Origin: Gnetum montanum
Lineage: Eukaryota; Streptophyta; Gnetopsida; Gnetales; Gnetaceae
Direction of reading: 5' to 3'
NCBI GenBank assembly: GCA_015680685.1
Contig: MNCI01023672.1
Span: forward strand, 376,731 to 440,730
Length of the DNA: 64,000 nucleotides
Below the pieces are notes generated by a model. It saw only the letters and a program-made list of their open reading frames with translations, was not told the origin of the DNA and did not search any database. A program made the position numbers and the translations under genes. Within the stretch, counting starts at the first letter, position 1. Every line of letters starts with the position of its first letter. This document shows positions 46,881 through 56,959 of the stretch, one piece after another.

Positions 46881-48300
46881 GATCTTGCAAGAATTTGATC
46901 TCACAATGGTAGATCAAAAAGGCACTAAGAATGTGGTTATTAACCATATCTCTTGGTTAAGATTGGATAACAAGAAGGAGGAGAGTAGCCCATTCTTAAA
47001 TCAATTTCCAAATGAACTTCTCTTTACAAGAGCAATAAATGATAAGTGCCCACTAAACCAAAATGGTATGATGACATCCTCACTTACCTTCTCACTCAAG
47101 AGATGCCACAAGATCTAGTCTTTAGGAAGAAACAAAATTTCTTCATCAGGCTAAGTACTTCATGGAAATCAATGGACATATTTAAAAGACATGCATTGAT
47201 GGCTTGGTTCATTGGTGTGTCCGTGATACAGATCAATTGCATGTTCTCTAGGATGCTCATGAAGGCCCCTATGGAGGCCACTATACTAGGATATGCATGA
47301 CCATAAAAATATTGATGGCAAGATACTATTGGCCTATAATCTCTAGGAACATTCATCAATTTTTCTGATCTTATGAGCATGATCAATGATATGGTGGGAT
47401 GACCACTCAAATGGAGGATTCTCAATATTGAATTCAACCACTGAAGCCCTTTTACATATGGGCCATAGACTTAATTGGTCCCATCACATCCATGTCCAAT
47501 GGAAAGGCATACATCATCGTAGTAGTCGACTACTACACCAAATAGGCAAAAGCAGCAGCCATCACCAACTGTACATCATCCACTACTACTAGATTTGTAT
47601 AACAAAATGTTGTAAATAGATTTGAAATGCCATATACATTGATTTATGACATTGGAACTCATTTTACAAGTGCCGCTTTTCGAAAACTCATGCAACACTT
47701 AGAAGTCGAACATAAATTAACAACATCCTATCACCCCCAAGCCAATGGTCAAGCAAAGGTAACTAATAGAGAGATTACAAAGATTCTAACAAGAACCATC
47801 AGCATATATAGAAGAGACTAGAACATAAAACTTAATGATGCCCTTTAGGCTATCGCTCAACATGGAAACTCCTTATTGGCTACTCTTCCTATGAGTTGGT
47901 GTACAGAAAACTTCCAACACTTCCAATTCAAGCTAAGCTCTGTACACTTTCAATAGCCTATGATCTGAATCTTGACCTAAGTTTAACATAAAAATAAAGC
48001 TTGATCAACCTGAATCTGCTAATAAAAATTGATTAGTGGCCCTATCTTTGAATAAAGTGCACAAATCATTCAACAAGTAATGTTATGACCTTAGAATACA
48101 AAAAGTAAAATTTCAACTTGGAGATAAGGTTCTCTACTGGAACCCCATACACATATCCCAGAAAATAAAGTTTCAAATGTTGTGGGATGGATCTTATATA
48201 ATTGATGAAACCTTTCCCTCTAGGGCCATGTTAATCTACAAACCTCAGAGCCCAAATAAAAAATAGTTAGTTAACATCCAACAAGTAAAGCCTTTTCATG
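46881..48300 (+). pseudogene. Integrase of element B
   Basis: It would insert the DNA copy. It follows RNase H: the conserved linker EFDLTMVDQKGTKNVVINHI (46890-46960), a zinc-region end with HEGPYGGHYT (about 47260), the core with AIDLIGPI (about 47465) and DIGTHFTSAAF (47647-47680, second Asp present), then SYHPQANGQAKVTNREI. In the last motif the catalytic Glu (family NGQAEV) is Lys. C-terminal pieces LGDKVLYWNPI and AMLIYKP lie at 48115-48245. It is broken by stops. Confidence 0.75.
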
Positions 48301-50450
48301 AGCCCAAGCAAACTAGTGCAACAAATACCTCAATAGATGGATAATCATGCTCAATTTCCTAGATCTCCTCCTTCAACTTAGTTATGAGGGAGATTTCCAT
48401 CTATGCTAATCATCCATATGGCTCCTCAATTTTTCTATTTTTTTTTTCATGTTTTTGATTTTGTAAGTTATTTATTTTACACCTTTTTGATGTTTAAAAT
48501 TTTTCCTATTTTTACATCATTTTTTGTTTTACACCATCATTAGTATGTTTAAATCTTTCTTAAATATGTTACACTTTCTTATATATTTTACTTTGTTTTG
48601 TTTGAGTGTGATTTTCAAATTTTTACTAATAAACATGCTTTATGCCAACAAGACATAATGGTGCTATAGATGCTACTAATGGTGGTTTGCGCTTAATGTT
48701 TTTTTTGCTAATGTCTAGTTTCTATTTTTGAATTTTTGTATCGATGGCTAAGTCATGGTTTCTTTTTCATGTAATAGGCAGTGAGTCTACGACATCCACC
48801 CATTCACAAACTCTATGGTTTTCCTTGTTTTGGAAGTTTGAAGTCCCTTTCATTAAATAAACTTTTAATACATTGGTAACCTTGGTAGTTTCCAGAATTG
48901 GGAAGGATTCAAATGTTTGTACAGGGTGTGACTTCACTCAATGCTCTTTGTACTCTTCTACTTACTTGGTTACTTGCGTGTTTCCATAGACTTCTTACCA
49001 TTTCATGACGACCAATAACAGGAAGTCAAATAAAGTCTTTGCATGGTATGGTTTCCATCCAAAGAGAAAAAAACAAACAAAAAGAGAAAAAAAAAACATG
49101 ATTGGAATTCAAAGCACACCCTTTAGACAACTAAATGGGCTACAAGCATTGGTTATGGGACTAGAAAGACATGTTACCCATGCTTAAAGGTCCCCTCTAG
49201 CTAAGGCCCTCTTTCACTTCCTACTTCTCTTTTCTTCTCTTTATGGAATGATGGTTGTTCTATGGGTGCACTTTTGTGTCTTGAGGGGGTGGATCAATCT
49301 TGGAGTGGGGATGCAAAGTCACTGAAAGAGGTTGGTTTTGGTCTGGGCTAAGGATGAATCTTCTCAAGTCATTTTTAAACATAAAAGTCCACAAGGGATG
49401 TCTTATGACCTCAATCCAAAATTCCATTCCACCTTCTCCATCATTCATCTCTACTAACCATAATTCACCTCACTACCAGCATCCATGTTCTTGATTTGGT
49501 GTCTTAGTCTAATGTACTTGAATTCTTAGATAGAATCTTTCAAGTTTTGGTCCTTACCTTCCACCAACCATTAATTGCCTATGAGGTTCATGGACTCCTT
49601 AGGTTGAGGTTATGCAAGGGTAAACAAGGCATGTACCTACTATGGTGAGAATCCACTTGCATATCCCTTGGTTGGGTTTGTTAAGCACCTTATCCTTAGG
49701 CATTCTTACAATCATAATCTTTCGTACACCCATCTTCTACATCAGGCCATGTGCTCCTTTACATATTATGTTTAATAAACACATTCTCCATCAAATTTTT
49801 CAATTTTTGAGCTTTCAAAGATCCTCTTTAATTATTTCCTCATATTCTTGGCTTTTTTGGAACTCCATGGACCCCAAATTTATTAAAAAATTCATTGTAC
49901 TTTTTTAAGATATTCAAATTTCAAAATTTTTCCTACGAGCTTCATATATAGGGCCTCGTCAATGGAGCTGATCATATACAAAGCTCCATATACAGGGCCC
50001 CATCGATGTAGCAAAAACATTTTATATATATGTGCAACCCCACTTGAAAATTTTTACATTTTCTCACAAATGCTAAGGGATTTTTTTTCAAATTTTTAGA
50101 GCCTAGAACCTTCTAGAGCCCATAACTTCCTAACCGTTTATCTAGATCAGTTCATTCTTTGACCTTGCAGCTACTGGAGGTAACCTCTTCAGCATGGGGA
50201 CAACAAATGTGTCATTTTTAATGGAAAATGTTTTACCATTTTTCTAACTCCCACAAAGTTTTAACTAAGAAATCTATTATTAAACACCAAATTACAAGAG
50301 TTAAACCTTTTCAATAAGCTTTGGTGACATTTACAATAAAAATTAATAATTAATTAATAAAATAATCAATTTGCCATGGTCCAACCTTAGCCAAAGTGTA
50401 ACTCACTAATGAGAGAAGGTATTCAAGAATTCAAAGTTAAACATTGTATG
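48301..50450 (+). other. 3' non-coding region of element B, first part
   Basis: T-rich sequence between pol and the second gene remnant. 48383-49020 matches A2 (minus 2690-2131), which proves it belongs to the element. A U3-like scrap with 'gggccccatcgatg' and 'ctccatatacaggg' stands at 49940-50030, out of place inside the internal region. No credible gene; the short open frames here match nothing. Confidence 0.6.
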
Positions 50451-50459
50451 TACTAATCC

Positions 50460-53280
50460 ATGGATGTGTTGTGACCGTAAATGACATTGAAAGGAAAGCA
50501 CACACAAGAAGCAAGACCATCTCAACCAACAAAACAATGGCATATAATGGGAAGGGGCCAAGAATAGGACCAAGAAGAATCACTTGTAACCCATGCCATA
50601 GGTCCTCTTAGGAAAGTGGTTGAGATGGAATCTATTCAATAGATTCCAGAACCAACAACAGCAATAGAACACTCCCACTGGGATGATGCACTAGCTCAAC
50701 AAGAAAATCTTGAGGTAGCCTTGATAGAAGCTTGCCTAAATCAGATCAGATGGAGGGAGGTCCAAAAAATAGTGCTCTAGGAGTTAAAATTTGGCCCTTT
50801 CCTAGAGTAAGAACCAAGAGAAGTATAGGACCAACAAAAGGCGTCTCCCATATGGCCAATCATCACTTCCACCAAGGAGTGGTACATGGGAGAGACATTT
50901 CTATTCTGGAACAATAGGCAAGCTAATTCAATGGTTCAAATCAAGGACATCTTAGTGTCCTACTCAATGTAGGCTATTGCTAAAGTGCTTAGGTTATCAG
51001 AAATAAGGGCAATTCTTACTGAGATTCCAATGCAGGCAGACCCTAGCATCAAGAAAGAATGGGTGTCGACCATAAGAAGTTTGGTGTTCTCACACTGGCA
51101 AAAAGGATCCACTACAAGATTGTGTCCTTCCACTTCAATCCCATAGTGAGGCCAAGCAAAATCAACACCTTTTCTACTTGAGCATGTGCCACTATGAGTG
51201 GAAGATTCCTTATCAACATTCCATAGCTGATCTATCTAGAGATGGAGAAGTGGCTTAAAGAAAATGAACATGGAAGGAAGGCACTTTCCTTCCCATGCTT
51301 CATCAAAAAACTCTATCAGAGGGGAGGAATAGTCCATTATACAAATGATGCTATCAAGCATGCTTCAACTAGTAATTGGATGGAGATGATGAAAGAGAAG
51401 ATGCCTACAACTACCTTTCAAGAAGAGGAGTAGCAATCACCACCTCCACCTACCACTCAAAAAATTGTGCCAGACATTATTGTAATAGCCTAATGGTTGC
51501 AAGAATACTAAGAATGACTCTTGAGTTAACAGGAGTAATGAGAAGACATGAGTGGTGGGGACCCATCTGTGTATAGACAAAAAATGAGGCACCTAAATGA
51601 GATGGCCTGAATAATCAACTTGATGGGTGGAGGTGGATCTATTTTCTCAACCCAAAGAATGTAGTTGCTTGCAAGGTAAAATCCTAGCACTAGAGAGGTC
51701 ATAGTATCTCTCGCAGAATAGTAGTCACTCCTAGAAATCTTTGGGAACACAGTGACCTTCTCAGTGCACTTGGAAAAAGGTGAGGGGGCAACAGTATTGG
51801 TGATGAAGCACCAAGGGTAAGAGACTACAACAGAGATATTTGTTGATCAAATAGTTGAAATCCTCAATGCACTTGTAGCATTTGTACTAGATGTCACTGC
51901 ACTCAAGGATGTGCAAACGTCCATAGGAACCACAAGTAGTAGGATAAATGTAGCACAACATGAAAAACTACTGGACCGACCAGTGGGAACTAGGAAACTG
52001 CTCCTGAATGTCTTTGATCTTCCAAAAAATATTACTACAACCTAGTTAAAGTTACTAGAGGAAAAAATCTAAATGAATGTATGGCTACTAAAGTTTTTGA
52101 ATTAAGAGCCCAAATTGCTAATCCTACATTTCTCAACCTAGCATTTACAAGAGATGAAGCTATTAAATAACTTCACACTAGATTGAAAGGGGTTGGGGGT
52201 GCAATGGAGATGGTGGTATTCTATTGATCCTTAGCAAAGGTTATACAACAAAAAATTCAAAAGGCCTTGGATCAAACCCACCAGGAGAATGTACAATTGA
52301 CTACAGAGAACCATCACTTGCAAAATGTTGATGAGCACAAACAAAAATTAACTAACTTCATCCATCGATAATAGGACCAACTAGCTAGAGCAAATAGACA
52401 ATCGATGAGATTGATAGTGGAAAATAGAAACCTCTTCATGGAGGAGGTCTGTGCCCTTCACTAGAAAACTACAATCGAGATAGCTACCTAGAAATCGAAG
52501 GCTCTACAATTTGAGAGAATCAAAGATCATTACAAAGAGTAGGTGGGCCTACCAAGAAAGTGAATTAAAACACATCTAATTGGTGAAGGCAAAAGTGAAT
52601 GATGCCCTCCAGCAACTCTAGTAAGGAAGAGAAGTTTGGTAACCTATCATTGATGGGATAGATGCCTACAATAAGATGAAAATACAGATAAAGGAGTTGT
52701 AGATTGAGGAGATGATGGAATACATGGAGCTCGTCAATCTCCAATATGAAAATTTGGCCATGTTGATTATCAAATGTCTATGATTAGAACTAGAAAAGTA
52801 GGTGGCTAGCTCATACTTGTTGTATGAGGCCAAGTTTAAGCATTAAAAATACACCAAGTAGAAGTTTACAGTGGCAAACGTTGAACTCAAAGTTCTCAAG
52901 GGCAAATATATTGATAAAAAACTACCATTGAGAACCTTGCTAGAAGGATGAATGACTATCAAGAGTTATAGAACATAGTAAGGGCATTCAATGTCAAATG
53001 TAAACAATTCGCTACCTAGTTTGTCAACGTAAAGGAGATGTTTCTAGTAATGCCCTATCCATGGGATATCCCCATTCTAGCCCACATTGGTGATGCCATG
53101 TGGACTATGAATGATCCCCAGATTAAGGAGGAGAAGATGAAGACATTACTAGATACCTTTCACCTTCCACCAAAGGTTGCAACCGTAGTAAGATAGCCAC
53201 AGCTACCTTAGCTATTGCATGAGCGTGAAGTCAGTGAAGATCCTTCACAACCCCAGGAGCCTCCACTGACTGGTAGTATC
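50460..53280 (+). pseudogene. Extra 3' ORF of element B, resembling the plant 'putative transposon protein' (Transposase_32-like) family
   Basis: A long decayed coding region follows pol. About 51120-51440 gives VSFHFNPIVRPSKINTF, SGRFLINIP, LIYLEMEKWLKENEHGRKAL, SFPCFIKKLYQRGGI. This pattern (INxxxLIxxEMxxxL...LxFPxLIxxLC..AGV) is that of the plant transposon-associated domain often carried by gypsy elements, as recalled. Downstream pieces (51560-53270) are rich in Lys/Glu/Gln, coiled-coil-like, with EKLLDRPVGTRKLLL and LFMEEVCALH. The end at 53210-53280 is Gln/Pro/Ser-rich. Role unknown. At least a dozen stops. Confidence 0.5.
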
Positions 53281-53508
53281 TAATCTTCTCCACCACTTTG
53301 ATGCCATCAAAGGATATGCTATCCAATTTTAAGTTTTCATATCATGGTGTTTAATTTTGTGTCATGAACACCACAAGTTTTGTAATGTGTTGATTCATAC
53401 ACTCGGGCACTCAATTTTGTTTGTGGTGTCAAGTGTCAGTCAATAATCCCACACCTTCCCAATTTTGTAAAGGAACTTGAGGACAAGTTTTAATTAGTTG
53501 TGGGGGTA
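53281..53508 (+). other. Pre-LTR region and polypurine tract of element B
   Basis: It contains 'ggaacttgaggacaagttt' (about 53472) and ends in the G-run GTGGGGGTA directly before the 3' LTR. This is the priming site for plus-strand synthesis. The equivalent in A1 ends at 1020. Confidence 0.7.
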
Positions 53509-54430
53509 TGATGAGCATTAAAGTATCACGTCAATGGGCCCCTATTGATGTGGCCTTGTCAATGGGCCCCCATCGATGGGGCTCCATTTACGTGATGTTG
53601 CCTTGTCGATGTAGCCCTATAATAAAAACTATAAATATAGCTCACAATCATGTTTATGGGGATATCAAGTCATAGTAGTAGCAAAGCTCTTGTAGTTTTT
53701 CCATTTAAAAGTTAGAATATTTCTCTGAGTGCCTGTAGTAGGAGTTAGAAAGTGTATGAATCTTTATTTGAGCACCATTGTACCTAAACCACACTAGTGT
53801 GTATAACAATAAAGACGAGCCTTTTGATCAAACCTTGTAGCACTTAGAATAGATTAAATATTTATTTATGCATTCATTATTTTCATTAAATATGCAATTA
53901 ATAAAGCTAACTTAAGCTAAATCATACTTTAAGCGATTAGTTAATTATTTAAGCTAAATAGATTAAACACATAAGTATGTCCGCTTCAAGCATAAACACG
54001 TGTTCACTTGGTAATCCCAGTAGCATTATTGCTTAGTGTGCCCAGTAGCATAGCACTTCGTAGCCCAGCAGTGGATACGTGGGTTCAGGACATGTATGAA
54101 AAGTGGAATCAAATGCTTATGTTAAGACTAGTTAGAGACTAGTTAAGTAGTTAAATTAAATTAGTTATTATATTACTTCATCTCTCTACTTTAAGAACCA
54201 AAGAACATAAAACATAAAACAATAAAAATCATATGCCTCAATTACACTTAACCATACCTTCACACATCACAAGTGTAATTGGGAAGACAACAAATGACCA
54301 TTAGGGTAGGATTCACTTCTTAGATGACTAGTGTACCAGAAGACATAAAGTTCATAGAATTTGACCAGATCATACGTGAACGCTTCGTAGTTCATATGGT
54401 TGAGCATAGGGGTACCTTCACTGCTCATTA
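53509..54430 (+). repeat. 3' LTR of element B
   Basis: It starts TGATGAGC and ends TGCTCATTA (final CA decayed to TA). It is collinear with 41218-42132: ATCGAT-type palindromes (53530-53620), TATAAATATAG at 53630, AATAAAGACG near 53810, and 'ggttgagcataggggtacc' at the end. The two LTRs differ at a moderate number of sites, which allows dating. Confidence 0.85.
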
Positions 54431-55745
54431 CTGTAGTTTCTTTCTTACATATACATGATAGATGGATTACTTGAAATGAAGCTTCTAGTCTCTATGGTAT
54501 AAATAAAAAGAGGAAAATTGATTTTAAAAATTTATTTTCCTATCTTGAGAATTTACTTAAAATGGACAATAGTTTTTAGTAGGCTTTTTCAAATATTTTT
54601 TAGAAGGATGGTAGATCTATTTTCTCTTTTAATTTGAAAGTTGCTTCTGAGATTATCACAAAGAATGATTTTATTCATAAAAAAATCAGTAAGACCTGAA
54701 AAATGCAATTATCATCACACTTTTGAATGAGAAAAATGAAAGATATTTTAAGATCTCCTACATTTTCTAAAATTCATATTTTTTATAATGTATTATTCAT
54801 TAGGTCTTTCTATTGGTATTCATCTTAAATATATGAGAAATGTTTCTCCTCAATGTCCTCTTTGTAGAAGTGAAGACATATTTTCTCATGTTTTTTATGA
54901 GTGTCATGTTGCTTAGCATGATTAGAAATGGACATCCAAAATTCATAACAACTTTCAATTAAGAATCAATGAAATTATTTTTGGTGATCAACCTACTTTG
55001 TCGGCTTTCTTCCTTTTCAATTGAAATTATCTTCAATTACTTATTCTTTACTTGATTTGGAAGCTTCAATGTATAAGTATTTTTGATTAGTAAGAGATTA
55101 TTATGAGAGATTATCATTTGAAGTGATCGTAAGGTCCTCATTTTTCAAGTCAAAGACTTGTATTCGAGCCTAGGTGTAGCCACTTGAAGATGTTAAGCTT
55201 TTTCTCATCTATGAACTATCCTAAGACCTCACTTAGTGGGATGAGCACTGTGGCTTCAGGTGATGATACTTTTTAAGAGGATAATTATGGCCTATCTTTA
55301 AGAGTCAAATACCAAATTCTCAAGGATGTTAATTTTTAGTTACAACTTCAAGTAAGAAAGCTTCTAGTAAAAGTTTAAAAAATAAATATGTTTTCTACAG
55401 TATTAATTTCTTTTTGTTTTGGAGGCTCAAGGATGGAAATGTTTTAGCTTTTGTTACTATTTTTTCTTATTTTTGATTGATTTATTCTTTTACTTTTTGA
55501 TAGATTTTCTCCTTCTCTTTACAATAAACCCTTAGTAAAAAGTGAAAACTTGTGGGGGTGCCTCTAAGTAAGGCTAAGGCTTGATTCTTTTCCTACCCTA
55601 ATGAAGCAAATTTTCTTGATTGATTGTAAGAATGATAAATTGAAAAGTTATTCCTAAAACCATTGTGCTTTTTCTTTAGAATTTTGCTGAATAATTTGAT
55701 TTAATCTAAATTTTTTAAATATTATTATTTATTTTTTGAGATCCA
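54431..55745 (+). pseudogene. L1-type LINE copy 5, last part (zf-RVT and 3' tail)
   Basis: It continues the LINE interrupted at 41217. 54857-54920 gives CPLCRSEDIFSHVFYECHVA, the zf-RVT zinc-binding domain with its Cys-Cys-His-Cys in place. The 3' tail (55510-55745) matches copy 3 at 23230-23470. A SINE-like insertion interrupts it at 55097-55273. Confidence 0.8.
55091..55279 (+). repeat. SINE-like insertion (55097-55273) with TAAGAG target duplication
   Basis: LINE copy 3 reads 'caacaagagcataactatg' where this locus has TAAGAG, 177 extra bases, then TAAGAG again (55274-55279). Inside, GTATTCGAGCC (about 55153) is a good Pol III B box, and an A-box-like stretch 'gtgatcgtaaggtcc' lies about 35 bp upstream. 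It is unrelated to SINE family S. The strand is inferred from the B box. Confidence 0.6.
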
Positions 55746-55749
55746 ACAC

Positions 55750-56330
55750 CATGCTTTCATTTTTAACCATCTTGTCTCAGTCATATTTTTTATATCTTTA
55801 TTAATTTTACCTTCTAATTGGACCATTAATCCTAAGTAGTAAATTTCTTTGTAGTGAGGGACTTTTTGGCCTTAAAATGTTATTTGTATTCTACCAATAT
55901 TTATGTTATTATTGAAATTGCATTTATATATTCTATCTTGCTTCTACTAATTTTTTAGCCTTTTCATTCTAAAGTATGTCCACTTTTCCTTTTTTGAAGC
56001 AAAGTTTTCTTGAGATATATCCACCAACATAATATCATTTGCAAATATAAAACACCAAATTATTCCATCCTATACTTTTCTTTAAATTCATTTATAAAAG
56101 TAGCAAATAAGTATGGGCTAAGTGTATTCCTTTGATGTAGACATATTATGACTAGAAAATCATATGTGCTTTCATAAGCTATTGTAATTTTAGCAATAAC
56201 TCATTCATGTATGTCTTGAATCATTTTATTATATTTGGAAGTTTTCCTCTATAAGGCTTACCTATAACATTTCCATTTTCAAATGATACTATTTTGGAAA
56301 GGGTACATTGTTATTACAAGCAAGTCTCTT
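55750..56330 (-). pseudogene. RTE-type LINE reverse transcriptase fragment
   Basis: The minus strand gives LVIICLHQRNTLSPYLFATF (family pattern GLHQGSALSPYLFALV), then FANDIMLVDISQENFASKK. That is motif C with FADD changed to FAND. It comes from a LINE family distinct from the L1-type copies, probably the same as at 36601-37160. Stops and shifts are present. It borders the 3' end of LINE copy 5. Confidence 0.7.
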
Positions 56331-56334
56331 AAGA

Positions 56335-56904
56335 AAACCTTTCAGGATTTGACTAGAGGTATTTATATTAGTAGTAACTTAGAGGTCATGTTAGCATGAA
56401 GTTGTAGACCCAGTAATTGTAAGTAAAAGGAGTTAGGTAAAGAAAAACAAGGAGAGACTAATTAACCCTTCTAGTTTAGTTTATAGGCCTAACTATAATT
56501 ACGTGCTAGATTGCCTTTAAGGAATAGATGTCAAAGGAAGACAATCCCAAAAAACTTTATATCATGACCTAAATACATTTATTTTATTTCAATTTCCTTA
56601 TTAATAAAGTTTATTTTATTTCCTTCTATAGTTTTCCTATTCTATTTAACATGCATAATGATAAATTTATTAAATCCTATCCTTAGGATCAAAATAAGTA
56701 GATATGTGGACAACAGTAAGTAGATAGTTCTTAAATGGTCAATTTCTTTCACTAGGGATATTAATATAACTTTGTGGTAGGTAAATAACTAGTATTACAA
56801 GACTATCTATGAAATTGTTACTTGGTGGGATGAATTGTCATTATCATGGAAATAAGAATAGAATGAGAAACATTTGTCATGACATCAAAGGACAGGATGT
56901 CACA
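56335..56904 (+). repeat. Copia-type 5' LTR, 5' truncated
   Basis: It matches the solo LTR at 58208-58783 in stretches such as 'gttgtagacccagtaa', 'attgcctttaaggaatagatgt' and 'catgacctaaatacatttattt', and ends GGACAGGATGTCACA, the same terminus family. The clear start (TGTAAC...) is missing. It is a 5' LTR because a primer-binding site follows. Confidence 0.6.
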
Positions 56905-56906
56905 AT

Positions 56907-56920
56907 TAGTATCAAAGTAG
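56907..56920 (+). other. Primer-binding site (initiator tRNA-Met type) after the copia LTR
   Basis: TAGTATCAAAGTAG lies two bases beyond the LTR end and is a decayed form of TGGTATCAGAGC, the usual primer site of plant copia elements. It assigns this LTR family to Ty1/copia. The internal region is cut off after about 40 bp by LINE copy 6. Confidence 0.6.
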
Positions 56921-56959
56921 ACAATGATAAAGGATAAATTAGGATGTCAAATTCCATAA

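Larger units (their letters stand above)
41218..54430 (+). mobile_element. Element B: complete-structure Tat/Athila-like Ty3/gypsy retrotransposon with target duplication
   Basis: The 13.2 kb element has 5' LTR 41218-42132, primer-binding site 42134-42152, gag, protease, reverse transcriptase, RNase H, integrase, a long 3' region with a second gene remnant, a polypurine tract and 3' LTR 53509-54430. The five bases before it are CTATA (41213-41217) and after it CTGTA (54431-54435), a target duplication with one change. The LINE reads across: another copy at 22026-22040 has 'ggtatcattgtagtttc' where this locus has 'ggtatcacta' and 'ctgtagtttc' on either side. The integrase-last order makes it Ty3/gypsy. 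Coding regions are all broken. Confidence 0.85.

Noticed and set aside
50460-53280. Retroviral-type envelope gene in element B
   Set aside because: No signal peptide, transmembrane segment or fusion-like region was seen. The readable motifs resemble a plant transposon-associated domain.
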